Shown here piece by piece: positions 36,143-45,599 of a stretch of DNA of 64,000 nucleotides. Made by a program: the position numbers and the translations under genes. How positions within the stretch are numbered: position 1 is the first letter of the stretch; every line of letters starts with the position of its first letter. The DNA is taken from positions 124,001 to 188,000 of the forward strand of contig JBFNNX010000014.1 of the NCBI GenBank assembly GCA_040791665.1, in the 5' to 3' direction. The notes beneath the pieces were generated by a model. The model ran no database searches, was not told the origin of the DNA, and saw nothing but the letters and a program-made list of their open reading frames with translations. This stretch comes from Thiodiazotropha sp040791665 (GTDB taxonomy: Bacteria > Pseudomonadota > Gammaproteobacteria > Chromatiales > Chromatiaceae).

Positions 36143-38656
36143 ATGCCAAACAGAGAGACCGCCGCTGTCGAGTCGAAGAAACAGACCTGCAACCCATTGG
36201 CTCCTTTGCCCCCGCTGGGCATGGATGCAGAAGCCATCTCATTCGATTTTCGCCGCTACTTCGCCCACACACTGGGACGAGACGATCACTGCACATCCAG
36301 TCACTACCCCTATAAAGCCCTGGCGTTTGCGGTCCGTGACCGATTGATCGAGCGTCGGAAACGCACCCGTTCCACCTACGAGAACGAAGACTGCAAGCGT
36401 ACCTTCTATCTCTCGCTGGAGTTTCTCATGGGGCGTACCCTGAGCAACGCAATCCTCAATCTGGATTTCAGTGAAGAGGTTAACCAGGCTTTCATCGACT
36501 TGGGTATCAATCTGGATGATATTCGCGAGAGCGAACCCGATGCCGGACTCGGTAATGGTGGTCTGGGGCGTCTTGCCGCCTGTTTTCTCGATAGCTGCGC
36601 AACGCTTGAACTGCCAGTGCGGGGCTATGGGCTGCGTTATGAATATGGCATGTTCCGTCAGCATATTGCCAACGGTTATCAGATTGAGGATCCTGATCAC
36701 TGGCTGCGGGACGGCAATCCCTGGGAGCTTGAGCGTCCCGAGTATACGCAACGCATAAAATTTTGCGGCCATACCGAGCATATCAACGGTTCCGTACGTT
36801 GGGTCGATACTCAGGATGTACTGGCGGTGCCCTATGACCTGCCGGTGCCTGGTTATCGCAACGACACCGTCAATACCCTGCGCTTATGGAAAGCGGCGGC
36901 CACGGATGAATTCAATCTGGAAGAGTTCAATGCCGGCAGTTATACCGAGGCGGTCGAGGCGAAGAATGATGCAGAACACATTACCATGGTGCTCTATCCC
37001 AACGATGCCAGTGAAAATGGCAAGGAACTGAGGCTGCGTCAGCAGTACTTCCTGGCGTCCGCGAGTATCAAGGATGTCATCCGCGAGTGGAAGGAGAATC
37101 ACGGCAGCTTCGATGATTTCGCCGACAAGAACTGTTTTCAGCTCAACGACACCCATCCCAGCGTCTCTGTCGCTGAATTGATGCGTCAACTGATGGACGA
37201 GCAAGGCCTGTCTTGGGATCAGGCCTGGAAGATTACCGGCAGCACCATGGCCTATACCAACCATACGCTTCTGCCCGAGGCGCTTGAGCGCTGGCCGGTA
37301 AAGTTGTTCGAGTGTCTGCTGCCCAGGCTGCTGGAGATCATCTACGAAATCAATGCCCGCTTCCTCAGTGAAGTGGCCTTGCGCTGGCCGGGCGATACCG
37401 ACCGCTTGCGGCGGATGTCGATCATTGAAGAGGGCCAGACGCCCATGGTGCGTATGGCCTATCTGGCCATCGTCGGCAGTTTCTCCGTCAATGGTGTCGC
37501 TGCGCTGCATACCGAGTTGTTGAAGCAGGGACTGTTCCATGATTTCTACGAATTCTGGCCGCAGCGCTTCAACAACAAAACCAACGGTGTCACTCCGCGA
37601 CGTTGGCTTGCCGCATGCAACCCGGGTCTGCGCAGATTGCTCGATGAGACGGTGGGCAATGGTTGGATCTCAGATCTGCCGGCACTCGAGAAGTTGCAAG
37701 CCCATGCTGAGAATGCCTCATTCCAACGTAAGTGGCAGCAGGTGAAGCGGGAGAACAAGCGGCGCTTGGCGGACTTGGTCAAGGTCGATTGCAACGTGAG
37801 CTTCGACTGCGATGCCATGTTCGATGTACAGGTAAAGCGTATCCATGAGTACAAACGTCAGTTGCTGAACATCCTCCATGTCATCCACCTCTACAATCGT
37901 ATCAAGGCCGGTGATACAAAAAACTGGACCAATCGCTGTGTATTGATCGGTGGTAAGGCGGCCCCCGGCTACCAAATGGCCAAACTTATCATCAAGCTGA
38001 TCAACAGTGTTGCCAAGGTGGTGAACAATGACTATCAGGTGGGCGATCGTTTGAAGGTCGCTTTTCTGCCCAACTATCGGGTTACGGCAATGGAGGTGAT
38101 CGCTCCGGGTACAGACCTGTCGGAGCAGGTCTCCACCGCGGGCAAGGAGGCATCCGGCACCGGTAATATGAAGTTCATGATGAACGGTGCGGTGACTATC
38201 GGTACCCTGGACGGGGCTAATATAGAGATCCTCGAAGAGGTGGGTGATTGCAACTTTTTTCTTTTCGGGCTTACCAGCGAAGAGGTGGAGGCGATGCGCC
38301 ACCATTATATGCCCAACCGGGTAATCGATCAGGACAAGGATTTTAAACAGGTGATGCAGTTACTGGAGAGCGGCTACTTCAACCAGTTCGAACCCGGTAT
38401 TTTCGATCCCGTTATCGAGTCGATTCGGAATCCCTATGACCCTTGGATGACGGCTGCTGATTTCCGTAGTTACATCGAGGCTCAGGAACAAGTGGCAAAG
38501 GCTTATCAAGACCAGAAGCAGTGGACCCGTATGAGCATAATGAATAGCGCAAAGAGCGGCCGCTTCTCCACTGACCGCACTATCCAGGAATACAATCGGG
38601 ATATCTGGCGTTTGAAACAGATGCCGATACCATCCGTTATCGAAGCAGTAAAGTGA
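36143..38656 (+). CDS. glgP: Glycogen/starch phosphorylase
   Basis: An 837-residue GT35 enzyme that releases glucose 1-phosphate from glycogen. NGGLGRLAACFLDS in the N-half and the PLP site EASGTGNMKFMMNGA (Lys near residue 677) in the C-half are intact, as is VKRIHEYKRQLLNIL. The frame opens at 36098, but a hairpin sits there; ATG at 36143 is preferred. The last codon overlaps the start of the ycgL-type gene as GTGA. No other glycogen gene is nearby. Confidence 0.95.
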   Translation: MPNRETAAVESKKQTCNPLAPLPPLGMDAEAISFDFRRYFAHTLGRDDHCTSSHYPYKALAFAVRDRLIERRKRTRSTYENEDCKRTFYLSLEFLMGRTLSNAILNLDFSEEVNQAFIDLGINLDDIRESEPDAGLGNGGLGRLAACFLDSCATLELPVRGYGLRYEYGMFRQHIANGYQIEDPDHWLRDGNPWELERPEYTQRIKFCGHTEHINGSVRWVDTQDVLAVPYDLPVPGYRNDTVNTLRLWKAAATDEFNLEEFNAGSYTEAVEAKNDAEHITMVLYPNDASENGKELRLRQQYFLASASIKDVIREWKENHGSFDDFADKNCFQLNDTHPSVSVAELMRQLMDEQGLSWDQAWKITGSTMAYTNHTLLPEALERWPVKLFECLLPRLLEIIYEINARFLSEVALRWPGDTDRLRRMSIIEEGQTPMVRMAYLAIVGSFSVNGVAALHTELLKQGLFHDFYEFWPQRFNNKTNGVTPRRWLAACNPGLRRLLDETVGNGWISDLPALEKLQAHAENASFQRKWQQVKRENKRRLADLVKVDCNVSFDCDAMFDVQVKRIHEYKRQLLNILHVIHLYNRIKAGDTKNWTNRCVLIGGKAAPGYQMAKLIIKLINSVAKVVNNDYQVGDRLKVAFLPNYRVTAMEVIAPGTDLSEQVSTAGKEASGTGNMKFMMNGAVTIGTLDGANIEILEEVGDCNFFLFGLTSEEVEAMRHHYMPNRVIDQDKDFKQVMQLLESGYFNQFEPGIFDPVIESIRNPYDPWMTAADFRSYIEAQEQVAKAYQDQKQWTRMSIMNSAKSGRFSTDRTIQEYNRDIWRLKQMPIPSVIEAVK

Positions 38657-38925
38657 CCCTGTCCGAACTGCCATGCTGGATTTATCGCAGTCCCCGCAAG
38701 GATGAGATGTATCTCTACATTGCCAGGCAAGATGACTTCTCCTGTGTGCCGGAAGCCCTGCTGCAGCGTTTCGGCAAACCGGTGCAGGTTATGGAGATAA
38801 CCTTGACTGAGCAGCGAAAACTGGCCCGTGAGGATGTTGCGTTGGTGATGGCCAATCTGAATTCCCAGGGATTTCATCTTCAGCTGCCCCCAAAGCTTGA
38901 CGTCGATCTCTACACCGGGGATTGA
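38653..38925 (+). CDS. YcgL-domain protein
   Basis: A 90-residue protein of the gammaproteobacterial YcgL family (formerly DUF709). It reads WIYRSPRKDEMYLYIARQDD at the start and LPPKLDVDLYTGD at the end, both typical. Its GTG start overlaps the glgP stop by 4 bases, so its translation is likely coupled to the phosphorylase. Function unknown; in other genera ycgL often stands near rnd, so this pairing is unusual. Confidence 0.85.
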   Translation: MTLSELPCWIYRSPRKDEMYLYIARQDDFSCVPEALLQRFGKPVQVMEITLTEQRKLAREDVALVMANLNSQGFHLQLPPKLDVDLYTGD

Positions 38926-39107
38926 TTCAGCGCTGCCTGCTGCAGTTCAACGGTTAAACGGCACGATAGCGATATAGCGGGCGCCCATTGGTTTCTCGCT
39001 GGTGGACTGTCAGGGCGGTTCGACTTGCTATTCTAAAGTGTCGCTTCGTAGTACCATAATGGAATGGTAATGGACTCTTCGGATTATTTATAGGGAGATA
39101 ATCCACG

Positions 39108-40100
39108 ATGAAAAGCATCATTGCAGCTACGAACCTTCTGTTTTCTATATCATTCACCACACCATTATGGGCACTCACGGCAGTTGAGTATAAAAGCCTC
39201 ACCGATGGTATTTCATCAGACGAGCTGATTGTCTATGAATCGACCGGTAAATTGCGCCACATTACGGTGTTTACAGATATTGATTGCGGCTACTGCAGAA
39301 AGCTACACAGAGAAGTGCCTGCATTGAATGCATCCGGTGTGGATGTTCGTTATGTTGCATACCCACGTGCTGGAATTGGATCGGACAGCTTTAAAAAGCA
39401 TATCTCTGTATATTGCGCAGACAACCCGAAGAAGGCGTTGACTAACGCCAAGATGGGGATGTTGTTGAAACCGGCGGATTGTGAAAATCCGGTGAAAGAA
39501 AACTACGAGTTTGGAAATAGATTGGCAGTCAAAGGCACGCCAATGATAGTGATCGATGACGGTTCGGTCGTCAGCGGTTATTTGTCTGCGCGCAAGCTGT
39601 TACGCCGAATGAAGGTTGGCTATGTCTCACCGCCAAAAGGTAGCGAGATGTTCCCGAAAGTTGCAGCAACCCGCATTTCGCCAGAGCAGTATATGGTATT
39701 AAATGAGACGCATCTATATACCAGACCGGATAGGCGTATGCAGTCGATGGGCACGATGCAAGCCGATGTTGTGCACAAGTTCAGCTTGGAAATTGAAATA
39801 GATGGTGAGCGTTGGTTGGGTTTCAGGAGAGGTGGCAGCCAATACTACACACAAGCAAACAATCTGCGGCTGATTCCAAGTGTGGCGACACAATCTATAA
39901 AATCGAAAAAGTATGCTGCGATTAGACCAACGGCATTGTATATATCGCCGGAAAAATCGGCTAAAAAAATGGCTGGCATGCCGGAGAGGAGTTACTTTCG
40001 TTTCAATCTTGAGGTTACGAACGAGAACGGACGATGGCTGGGTTTTAGTCGAAACGGGGTAAAATATTATGTACCGGCTGCCGATCTCGAGGAAATATAG
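39108..40100 (+). CDS. DsbC-like thiol oxidoreductase with two SH3-like repeats
   Basis: A 330-residue periplasmic protein. Residues 1-22 are a signal peptide. A thioredoxin-fold domain (about 45-175) has CGYC at residues 60-63, as in the isomerase DsbC, and the cis-Pro loop KGTPMIVI. The DsbC dimerisation domain is short or missing. The C-terminal half holds two diverged copies of an SH3-like unit (about 201-258 and 275-330), each with RWLGF, then YY, then L near the end. ATG at 39108 has GGGAG upstream. It may isomerise disulfides while bound to a wall or envelope ligand; that is inference. Confidence 0.78.
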   Translation: MKSIIAATNLLFSISFTTPLWALTAVEYKSLTDGISSDELIVYESTGKLRHITVFTDIDCGYCRKLHREVPALNASGVDVRYVAYPRAGIGSDSFKKHISVYCADNPKKALTNAKMGMLLKPADCENPVKENYEFGNRLAVKGTPMIVIDDGSVVSGYLSARKLLRRMKVGYVSPPKGSEMFPKVAATRISPEQYMVLNETHLYTRPDRRMQSMGTMQADVVHKFSLEIEIDGERWLGFRRGGSQYYTQANNLRLIPSVATQSIKSKKYAAIRPTALYISPEKSAKKMAGMPERSYFRFNLEVTNENGRWLGFSRNGVKYYVPAADLEEI

Positions 40101-40121
40101 CTAACCGAATGTAAAGGTTAG
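40101..40121. repeat. Short inverted repeat after the DsbC-like gene
   Basis: CTAACC (40101-40106) and GGTTAG (40116-40121) lie directly after the stop codon. A 6-bp stem with no T run; a weak terminator at best. Confidence 0.3.
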
Positions 40122-40235
40122 TGGATCTGCCCGATTTACTGCAGAGTGCCTTCGACTAAAAATGCGACAAATACACTATGCATTTATGTTCGCTCGCATT
40201 CCTTACCTGAGTAATCAACGTTAAACGGTACTTTA

Positions 40236-41756
40236 TTAGAGAATGGGTTCTAGAGGTAGCAAACCCCATAGGATGACTTTCAATCTTTTCAGGAATCCGA
40301 CATTCTGTTGCTCATCGGATAAATTCGCTTCCCAGCTATTTTCCCCTGCCATATCCAGGCGGATCGCCCGAGCTACTTGTTGTGCAATCCGCACATCGCG
40401 TATTACCACTCCTACTTCCGTGTTTAGGTTTGCGGATCTTGGGTCGAAATTAAAGGTCCCGATATAGGTGATTCGATTGTCGATGACCAGTGACTTGGCA
40501 TGCAAGGCAAAGATCGGCACATCCTTGCCCAGTTGTTCATGGCGATCGATAAGTTGCCGATGAATACCTGGTTTAGGTCGGAATTCGTATATCTTGATGC
40601 CGAGTTCGAGCAGTCTTTGTTTCTGCTTCTGGTACCCCGAATAGGCCTGGAGATTATCTGTGGATTCGAGGGAGTTTGTAACGATGGCAATTTCGATACC
40701 TTTATCCAACATTTCGGAAAAAAATTCGAAGCCTCCTTCCGGCATGATCAGATAAGGGCTTTCTATCAGAACCTGGTACTTGGCTTCCGACAATAGATTG
40801 ATAAGAGAGGTAGTGGTTTGCCCGCCGCCATCGAGCCGATGGGTTTGGTTGTTTTTGCCGGGTATGTCGTGAAGGTAGTCCACGCTTGTCCAGTGCATCC
40901 CGGCAAAGATTTTGTCGACACGGTCACCCATGCCGGTGATGGCTTTGCGAACTTCAGGGGCAAAATTCTGCGGATTTTGCGCATACTGATGTAACCAGCC
41001 GACATATTCGTCGATCTGCCTTGCAGTCAATCTTCGCTTCTCCTCTGCCAACAGAATGTCGAGGGGTACGGAGAGTGGGCTCTCCCAGAAGAGATTGAAA
41101 CTGTGTTGTATCTTAGGCAATACGGAACCGATAACCATGACATCCCGATCACGGAAATTATAGGTGTGATCGTAATCATAATACTCATCGGCCATATTGC
41201 GACCGCCAGTGATGGCAATCATTTTGTCGTAGATCACCACCTTGTCATGCATACGTTGGTTGGAGCCCCGGAAGTCTGTAATCAGATGCCAGAGTTGTGA
41301 GAAAAGATTCGTTCCCACGGAATGCTTCGGATTGTAGATCTTGATATGGATATTGGGGTGAGCCGCGAGTGAAAGCAGCGTTTCCGGTTTGGCGTCTATC
41401 AACAGATCGTCGACGATAACACGCACGCTGACACCTCGTTCGGCAGCGCTGAGCAAGCGTTCGCTGGCCAAAGTGCCTATGTTGTCAGTGCTCCAGATGA
41501 AGTATTGAACATCAATGGTTTTTTCAGCAGCTTCGGTAAGCCATGCCCGGGTTAAAAGGGACTCTTCACCTTTCTCCAGAATGTAGACCGCACTACTACC
41601 GGGATGCTGTTTGCTCGACTTGGCCAGCATCTCCATCGTGCCGGCATATATAGAAGATGTCAGCGCTAGCAGTAAAAGCAGGATAAGTAACCGAGTATGC
41701 TGAATCGTTCGGTTTGGCAATAGATGTGTGAGCTTATGAACCATCCCTATTGTCAT
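40236..41756 (-). CDS. Phospholipase D family protein (cardiolipin synthase-like)
   Basis: A 506-residue exported or membrane-anchored protein with an N-terminal hydrophobic helix (about 22-38). Two complete HKD motifs are present: MHDKVVIYDKMIAITGGRN near residue 168 and LHAKSLVIDNRITYIGTFN near 417. This fits PLD-superfamily phospholipases and ClsC-type cardiolipin synthases. The second possible start (Met5) is also reasonable. It lies on the reverse strand, downstream of slyX by about 40 bases, and converges with the DsbC-like gene. Confidence 0.85.
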   Translation of the reverse strand: MTIGMVHKLTHLLPNRTIQHTRLLILLLLLALTSSIYAGTMEMLAKSSKQHPGSSAVYILEKGEESLLTRAWLTEAAEKTIDVQYFIWSTDNIGTLASERLLSAAERGVSVRVIVDDLLIDAKPETLLSLAAHPNIHIKIYNPKHSVGTNLFSQLWHLITDFRGSNQRMHDKVVIYDKMIAITGGRNMADEYYDYDHTYNFRDRDVMVIGSVLPKIQHSFNLFWESPLSVPLDILLAEEKRRLTARQIDEYVGWLHQYAQNPQNFAPEVRKAITGMGDRVDKIFAGMHWTSVDYLHDIPGKNNQTHRLDGGGQTTTSLINLLSEAKYQVLIESPYLIMPEGGFEFFSEMLDKGIEIAIVTNSLESTDNLQAYSGYQKQKQRLLELGIKIYEFRPKPGIHRQLIDRHEQLGKDVPIFALHAKSLVIDNRITYIGTFNFDPRSANLNTEVGVVIRDVRIAQQVARAIRLDMAGENSWEANLSDEQQNVGFLKRLKVILWGLLPLEPIL

Positions 41757-41797
41757 ACGCGTTACCGGTTCGACCCATAATCAACATATTGTGTAAA

Positions 41798-42001
41798 TCA
41801 ATAGTGAGGGGGTGGCTGTTCTATCTCGTCAGGTTGCAGTGGTGACGGGTCCAGTGCCTGCAGCCGCTGCCGCAACTCCTCTACAGTTCTATTGAGGGAG
41901 TCGATTGTACGTTGCTGCTCGATAAGGGTTTCACTGAGGGTGTGTATGGCCTGTTCCTGAAAAGCCATGCGACTCTCCAGGTCGATAATACGGTCGTCCA
42001 T
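41798..42001 (-). CDS. slyX: SlyX family protein
   Basis: A 67-residue coiled-coil protein typical of SlyX, with ESRMAFQEQAIHTLSETLIE and the C-terminal Pro-rich PPPHY tail. Function unknown. It ends 41 bases before the PLD-family gene and starts 6 bases after the ArsR-type gene, so the three may share a transcript. Confidence 0.9.
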   Translation of the reverse strand: MDDRIIDLESRMAFQEQAIHTLSETLIEQQRTIDSLNRTVEELRQRLQALDPSPLQPDEIEQPPPHY

Positions 42002-42007
42002 CTTTGC

Positions 42008-42343
42008 CTATCTTGGGTAACGGTCGTCGAGATTGGCAGGGCAGAGTACATTCCGCATGATGCCGATCAGCTCCAACAGCTGGTGATTGCGTATTCGGTA
42101 GTAGATGCGATTTGCCTCTTTACGCGATACTACAATGTTTTTGTTTCGCAACTGCTCCAGATGTTGAGAAATATTGCTTTGGGACGTACCGGTTCGTTCG
42201 ACGATTTCGCCAACTGAGAGCTCGTTCTCCCCCAGCGAGCAGAGAATCTTCCAACGCAATGGATGGGCCATGGCCTTGAGGGCATTGGCGGTGAGCGACG
42301 TGTCTTCTTCATCAGTCAGGCGTGGGTCGATTGGCTCGTTCAT
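42008..42343 (-). CDS. ArsR-family transcriptional regulator
   Basis: A 111-residue winged-helix protein. AMAHPLRWKILCSLGENELSV and the recognition helix TGTSQSNISQHLEQL are clear ArsR features, followed by the beta wing ending RIYYRI. No metal-binding Cys pair (as in the ELCVCDL motif) is seen, and the single Cys residues are not paired as in metal sensors; a non-metal signal is likely. ATG at 42343 has AAGGAGCT upstream. The extended frame (to 42379) would overlap the response-regulator gene. Confidence 0.87.
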   Translation of the reverse strand: MNEPIDPRLTDEEDTSLTANALKAMAHPLRWKILCSLGENELSVGEIVERTGTSQSNISQHLEQLRNKNIVVSRKEANRIYYRIRNHQLLELIGIMRNVLCPANLDDRYPR

Positions 42344-42356
42344 TGTTTCAAGCTCC

Positions 42357-43214
42357 TTAGGATGCGTTCTGCACGGCATCCATTTCGCGGATATAACCTG
42401 TCATATCCTTTGCGATACATATAATATGGCTGATATTCCCCGTGCTGTCTTTAACTGCGGTACGGGAGAAGAGGATCGGTACGCGTCGTCCGTCTTTGGC
42501 AATGAAGCTTGCCTCGATTCGGCTCAACGCCCCGGTTCGTATCAATGCCTCCAGCCAGGTGCCGAAGAAGGCGCCTGCCTGTTCCGCTGCCTCCTCTTCA
42601 AAAACATCTCCGATCGACATCTGCAGTAGATCGGCCTCGCTGTAGTCAAGCATCTTACAGGCGGCTGGATTGACAGATTCGATTTCACCCTCGGGATTGA
42701 GTACCAGCAGTGCTTCACCCATGTAGGTAATGATGTTTTCAAGATGCTGTTTGGCGGCGGCCAGCTCTGCGGTTCTTTCCGCCACCTTCTGTTCCAGGAT
42801 CTTGTTGAGTTCCCGCTCTTTTTCGATAAGCCGGAAATAGGTGCTGATCTTATTCAGCAGTTGGTTGTCGTCGATGGGTTTGAGCAGATAGTCGACACCG
42901 CCTACCTCATAGCCTTTGAGTTGGAACTCTTCGGTTTTGAATGCGGCAGTAAGGAAGATGATTGGGATATCTTTGGTCTTTTTGCGGATTTTAAGCATCG
43001 ATGCGGTTTGAAATCCGTCCATCTCCGGCATCTGCACATCCAGAATGATGAGATCGATGCCGGGTTCCTTGACTGCGATGTCGAGAGCCTTCTGACCTGA
43101 TGTGGCCTCCAGGATTTCCACATCCATGTAACGCTCAACCAGCGTACGCAGGGTAAACAGGTTGTGTGCGTGGTCATCCACGATCAGGAGTTTAAAACCG
43201 GCGTATCTCTTCAT
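42357..43214 (-). CDS. Response regulator with PAS domain
   Basis: A 285-residue protein. The receiver domain (about 6-125) has the phospho-acceptor Asp in LIILDVQMPEMDGF near residue 57 and the Lys in LLKPIDDN. A coiled linker and a PAS domain (about 155-275) follow, but no DNA-binding or enzyme output is seen. It may pass the signal through a partner. It starts 2 bases after the hybrid kinase on the same strand, so the two form a pair. Confidence 0.88.
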   Translation of the reverse strand: MKRYAGFKLLIVDDHAHNLFTLRTLVERYMDVEILEATSGQKALDIAVKEPGIDLIILDVQMPEMDGFQTASMLKIRKKTKDIPIIFLTAAFKTEEFQLKGYEVGGVDYLLKPIDDNQLLNKISTYFRLIEKERELNKILEQKVAERTAELAAAKQHLENIITYMGEALLVLNPEGEIESVNPAACKMLDYSEADLLQMSIGDVFEEEAAEQAGAFFGTWLEALIRTGALSRIEASFIAKDGRRVPILFSRTAVKDSTGNISHIICIAKDMTGYIREMDAVQNAS

Positions 43215-43216
43215 TC

Positions 43217-45571
43217 TTACTCTAATTGTACCCTAAATAGCGCCTGTAGCTTCTCCGGGGCGGCCGGTTTGGTCAAGACGTCGTCTGCTCCGGCCTCCAG
43301 GTACTGCGCGCGGTCTTCTGCCGCATCTTTGGCGCACAGCACTATCACTTTGAGTGAATCGAGCTTCATCTTGTTGCGTATATGCCTGATCGTATCATAG
43401 CCATCCGGCTCCAGCATCATGATGTCTATCAAGGCAATGTTGAAATCCGGGTCATCTTTCAGGGTATCAATGGCCTCTTGGCCATCGCCTGCTGCGGTCA
43501 CCTCAAATCCCCAGCTCTCCAGCAGCGGGGTAAGCGCAAGCAGACTCTGCAGATCATCATCCACGACCAAGATACGTTTGTCCGCAAAAGGTATCTTCTG
43601 GGGTTCCGCCGTTGAAGCGTTCGTCAGTGTAGGGATCCGTTCCTGCATCAGGAGCGGTTCATCCGTCATCTGCAGCTCGACTTGATGGGAAGAGAGGGTG
43701 CTGTGATCGAGTTCCAGCGGCAGGCGCAGGGTGAATATGGCTCCGGCCCCTTCCTCGCTGTCCAGGCTAACCTCTCCCCCCAGCAGATGAGCCAGCTCGC
43801 GGCTGATGCTCAATCCCAGGCCTGTACCGCCGAAACGCCGGCTGGTGGAGCCATCCGCCTGTTTGAAGGCCTCGAAGATAAGCTCATGCTTACTCTTGGG
43901 AATCCCGACACCACTGTCTTCAACGGCGAAGCAGAGTGGATGCTGTACCACTTCCGTATCCAGAAAGACGCGTAGCTTGGTCGCGCCTTGATGGGTGAAT
44001 TTGAGGGCGTTGGAGAGGAAGTTTTTCAGAATCTGACGTACCTTATCCTGGTCCGACAGGATGCTCTCAGGAAGCGAAGGCCCATATTCGAGCACGAGCT
44101 GCAGACCCTTGGCGTCGAACTGGGGTTTCACCATTTCGATGAGATCCGAAACCAGAGGTTTGATGGGGATCTGCTGCAGGCTGATACTGGCTTTACCCGC
44201 CTCGATCCGCGACAGATCGAGAATGTTGTCGATCAGGGCCCGCAGATCGCGTCCGGCCTCGTGAATGACCTGCAGCTGTCTCTTCTGTTCAGCGGATAGT
44301 CTCTCGGGAGCCTCATTGAGCATCTTGGAGAGCAACAGGATGGAGTTGAGAGGGGTCCGCAGTTCATGGCTGACATTGGCCAGGAACTGGGATTTGTAGC
44401 GATTGGACTCTTCCAGTTGTCGTGCGTGCTGACGTTGTGCCTCGGCCTGTTTTGAGTGATGCTCCGCGAGTTCTGTGAGCTGCTGCCCCAGCTGTTTTAT
44501 CTCTTGCGACCCTTGCCAATTGAACTCCACCGGTTCATCCTCACGCAGTACCCGTCCCACGCCGTCGCGCAGCTTTTGGCCAAACTGCTCTGCACGCATG
44601 GCGATAAAGCGGGCAACGATGAACAGGATAACCAGCGCAATGACTACAATGGTCATGACCCGGATGATCAGGACATTGCGAAACTTATGCAGAGGTGAGG
44701 GATCGACCGGTCGACCGACCCATAAGGGGCCAGAGCCTTCGGTACTGAAGAGCGGCACCCAGATCACTTGTCTGCCTTGACCGCCTTCCCAGAGCGCCAG
44801 GCTGTTTTTTTCAAAGATTGCCTGCAGGCCGGTGAAGTCTTCAAATGCCCGTGGTTCGGCCGTTCCCTTGAGACGCTCATCCAGGTAAGTGCCATCATTG
44901 GTGACCCATAGTGTGTTGCGGTAGGCGCTGGCCATGCCCCCCACATCGATATTGATCACCACGGCACCCAGGGGAGCCACACGCTCCTGATGGTCCGGTC
45001 CGATTATCGGACTGATCATACGCAGGGTCATGAATCGCCTGGGATCTAGATGGGATACATTCGGATTAAGACTGATCTTGCTGACTGCGACCCGTCCATA
45101 CTCCTGAAGGATATTGTGTTGAAAAAAATCTCTGGAAGGCATGTCCGGTTTTTTAATCGTCGGTTCCCACTGTTGGGTCCGTGCATTCAACTCCAGCCAG
45201 AAACGGAGGTTGCCTTCAAGGTCGAGAAAAAGGATCTGGAAAATATCGAGATGATCGCGAAGGATCTGGTTGATCCACTTGGTGTAGCGCACCCGCGCAT
45301 GATCGATCTGTTCCTGTCCCTCTTCCGATTCGCGCTGTCCCAGGATGAGGCCGGGTTCCGGGAGTTTTGCAAGTAGTCGCAACATCTCGTGTCGGCTTGC
45401 CAGATGCTCATCCAGATCGCGGAAATCCGCACGCAGATTCTGCAGATAGGCCTTGTGATAGAAAAATTCGAGGCGATCCAGGACAAATGGCAGATTCGTT
45501 ACTACCATCGCGGTCAAAGGTGCGAAACCAAAGAGAAACAGCAGTATCAGAATCTGGGTGCGAATTTTCAC
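43217..45571 (-). CDS. Hybrid sensor histidine kinase
   Basis: A 784-residue membrane kinase. TM1 (about 7-28), a periplasmic Cache-like sensor (about 30-300), TM2 (about 303-322), a HAMP-like linker, HisKA with FLANVSHELRTPLN (His near 401), HATPase (about 505-620) and a C-terminal receiver (about 665-780, Asp in IALIDIMML near 716). The start is GTG at 45571. With the following response regulator it makes a phosphorelay whose ligand is unknown. Confidence 0.92.
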   Translation of the reverse strand: MKIRTQILILLFLFGFAPLTAMVVTNLPFVLDRLEFFYHKAYLQNLRADFRDLDEHLASRHEMLRLLAKLPEPGLILGQRESEEGQEQIDHARVRYTKWINQILRDHLDIFQILFLDLEGNLRFWLELNARTQQWEPTIKKPDMPSRDFFQHNILQEYGRVAVSKISLNPNVSHLDPRRFMTLRMISPIIGPDHQERVAPLGAVVINIDVGGMASAYRNTLWVTNDGTYLDERLKGTAEPRAFEDFTGLQAIFEKNSLALWEGGQGRQVIWVPLFSTEGSGPLWVGRPVDPSPLHKFRNVLIIRVMTIVVIALVILFIVARFIAMRAEQFGQKLRDGVGRVLREDEPVEFNWQGSQEIKQLGQQLTELAEHHSKQAEAQRQHARQLEESNRYKSQFLANVSHELRTPLNSILLLSKMLNEAPERLSAEQKRQLQVIHEAGRDLRALIDNILDLSRIEAGKASISLQQIPIKPLVSDLIEMVKPQFDAKGLQLVLEYGPSLPESILSDQDKVRQILKNFLSNALKFTHQGATKLRVFLDTEVVQHPLCFAVEDSGVGIPKSKHELIFEAFKQADGSTSRRFGGTGLGLSISRELAHLLGGEVSLDSEEGAGAIFTLRLPLELDHSTLSSHQVELQMTDEPLLMQERIPTLTNASTAEPQKIPFADKRILVVDDDLQSLLALTPLLESWGFEVTAAGDGQEAIDTLKDDPDFNIALIDIMMLEPDGYDTIRHIRNKMKLDSLKVIVLCAKDAAEDRAQYLEAGADDVLTKPAAPEKLQALFRVQLE

Positions 45572-45599
45572 GTGTACGTCGTGTCCGGAGGGTCACCGA

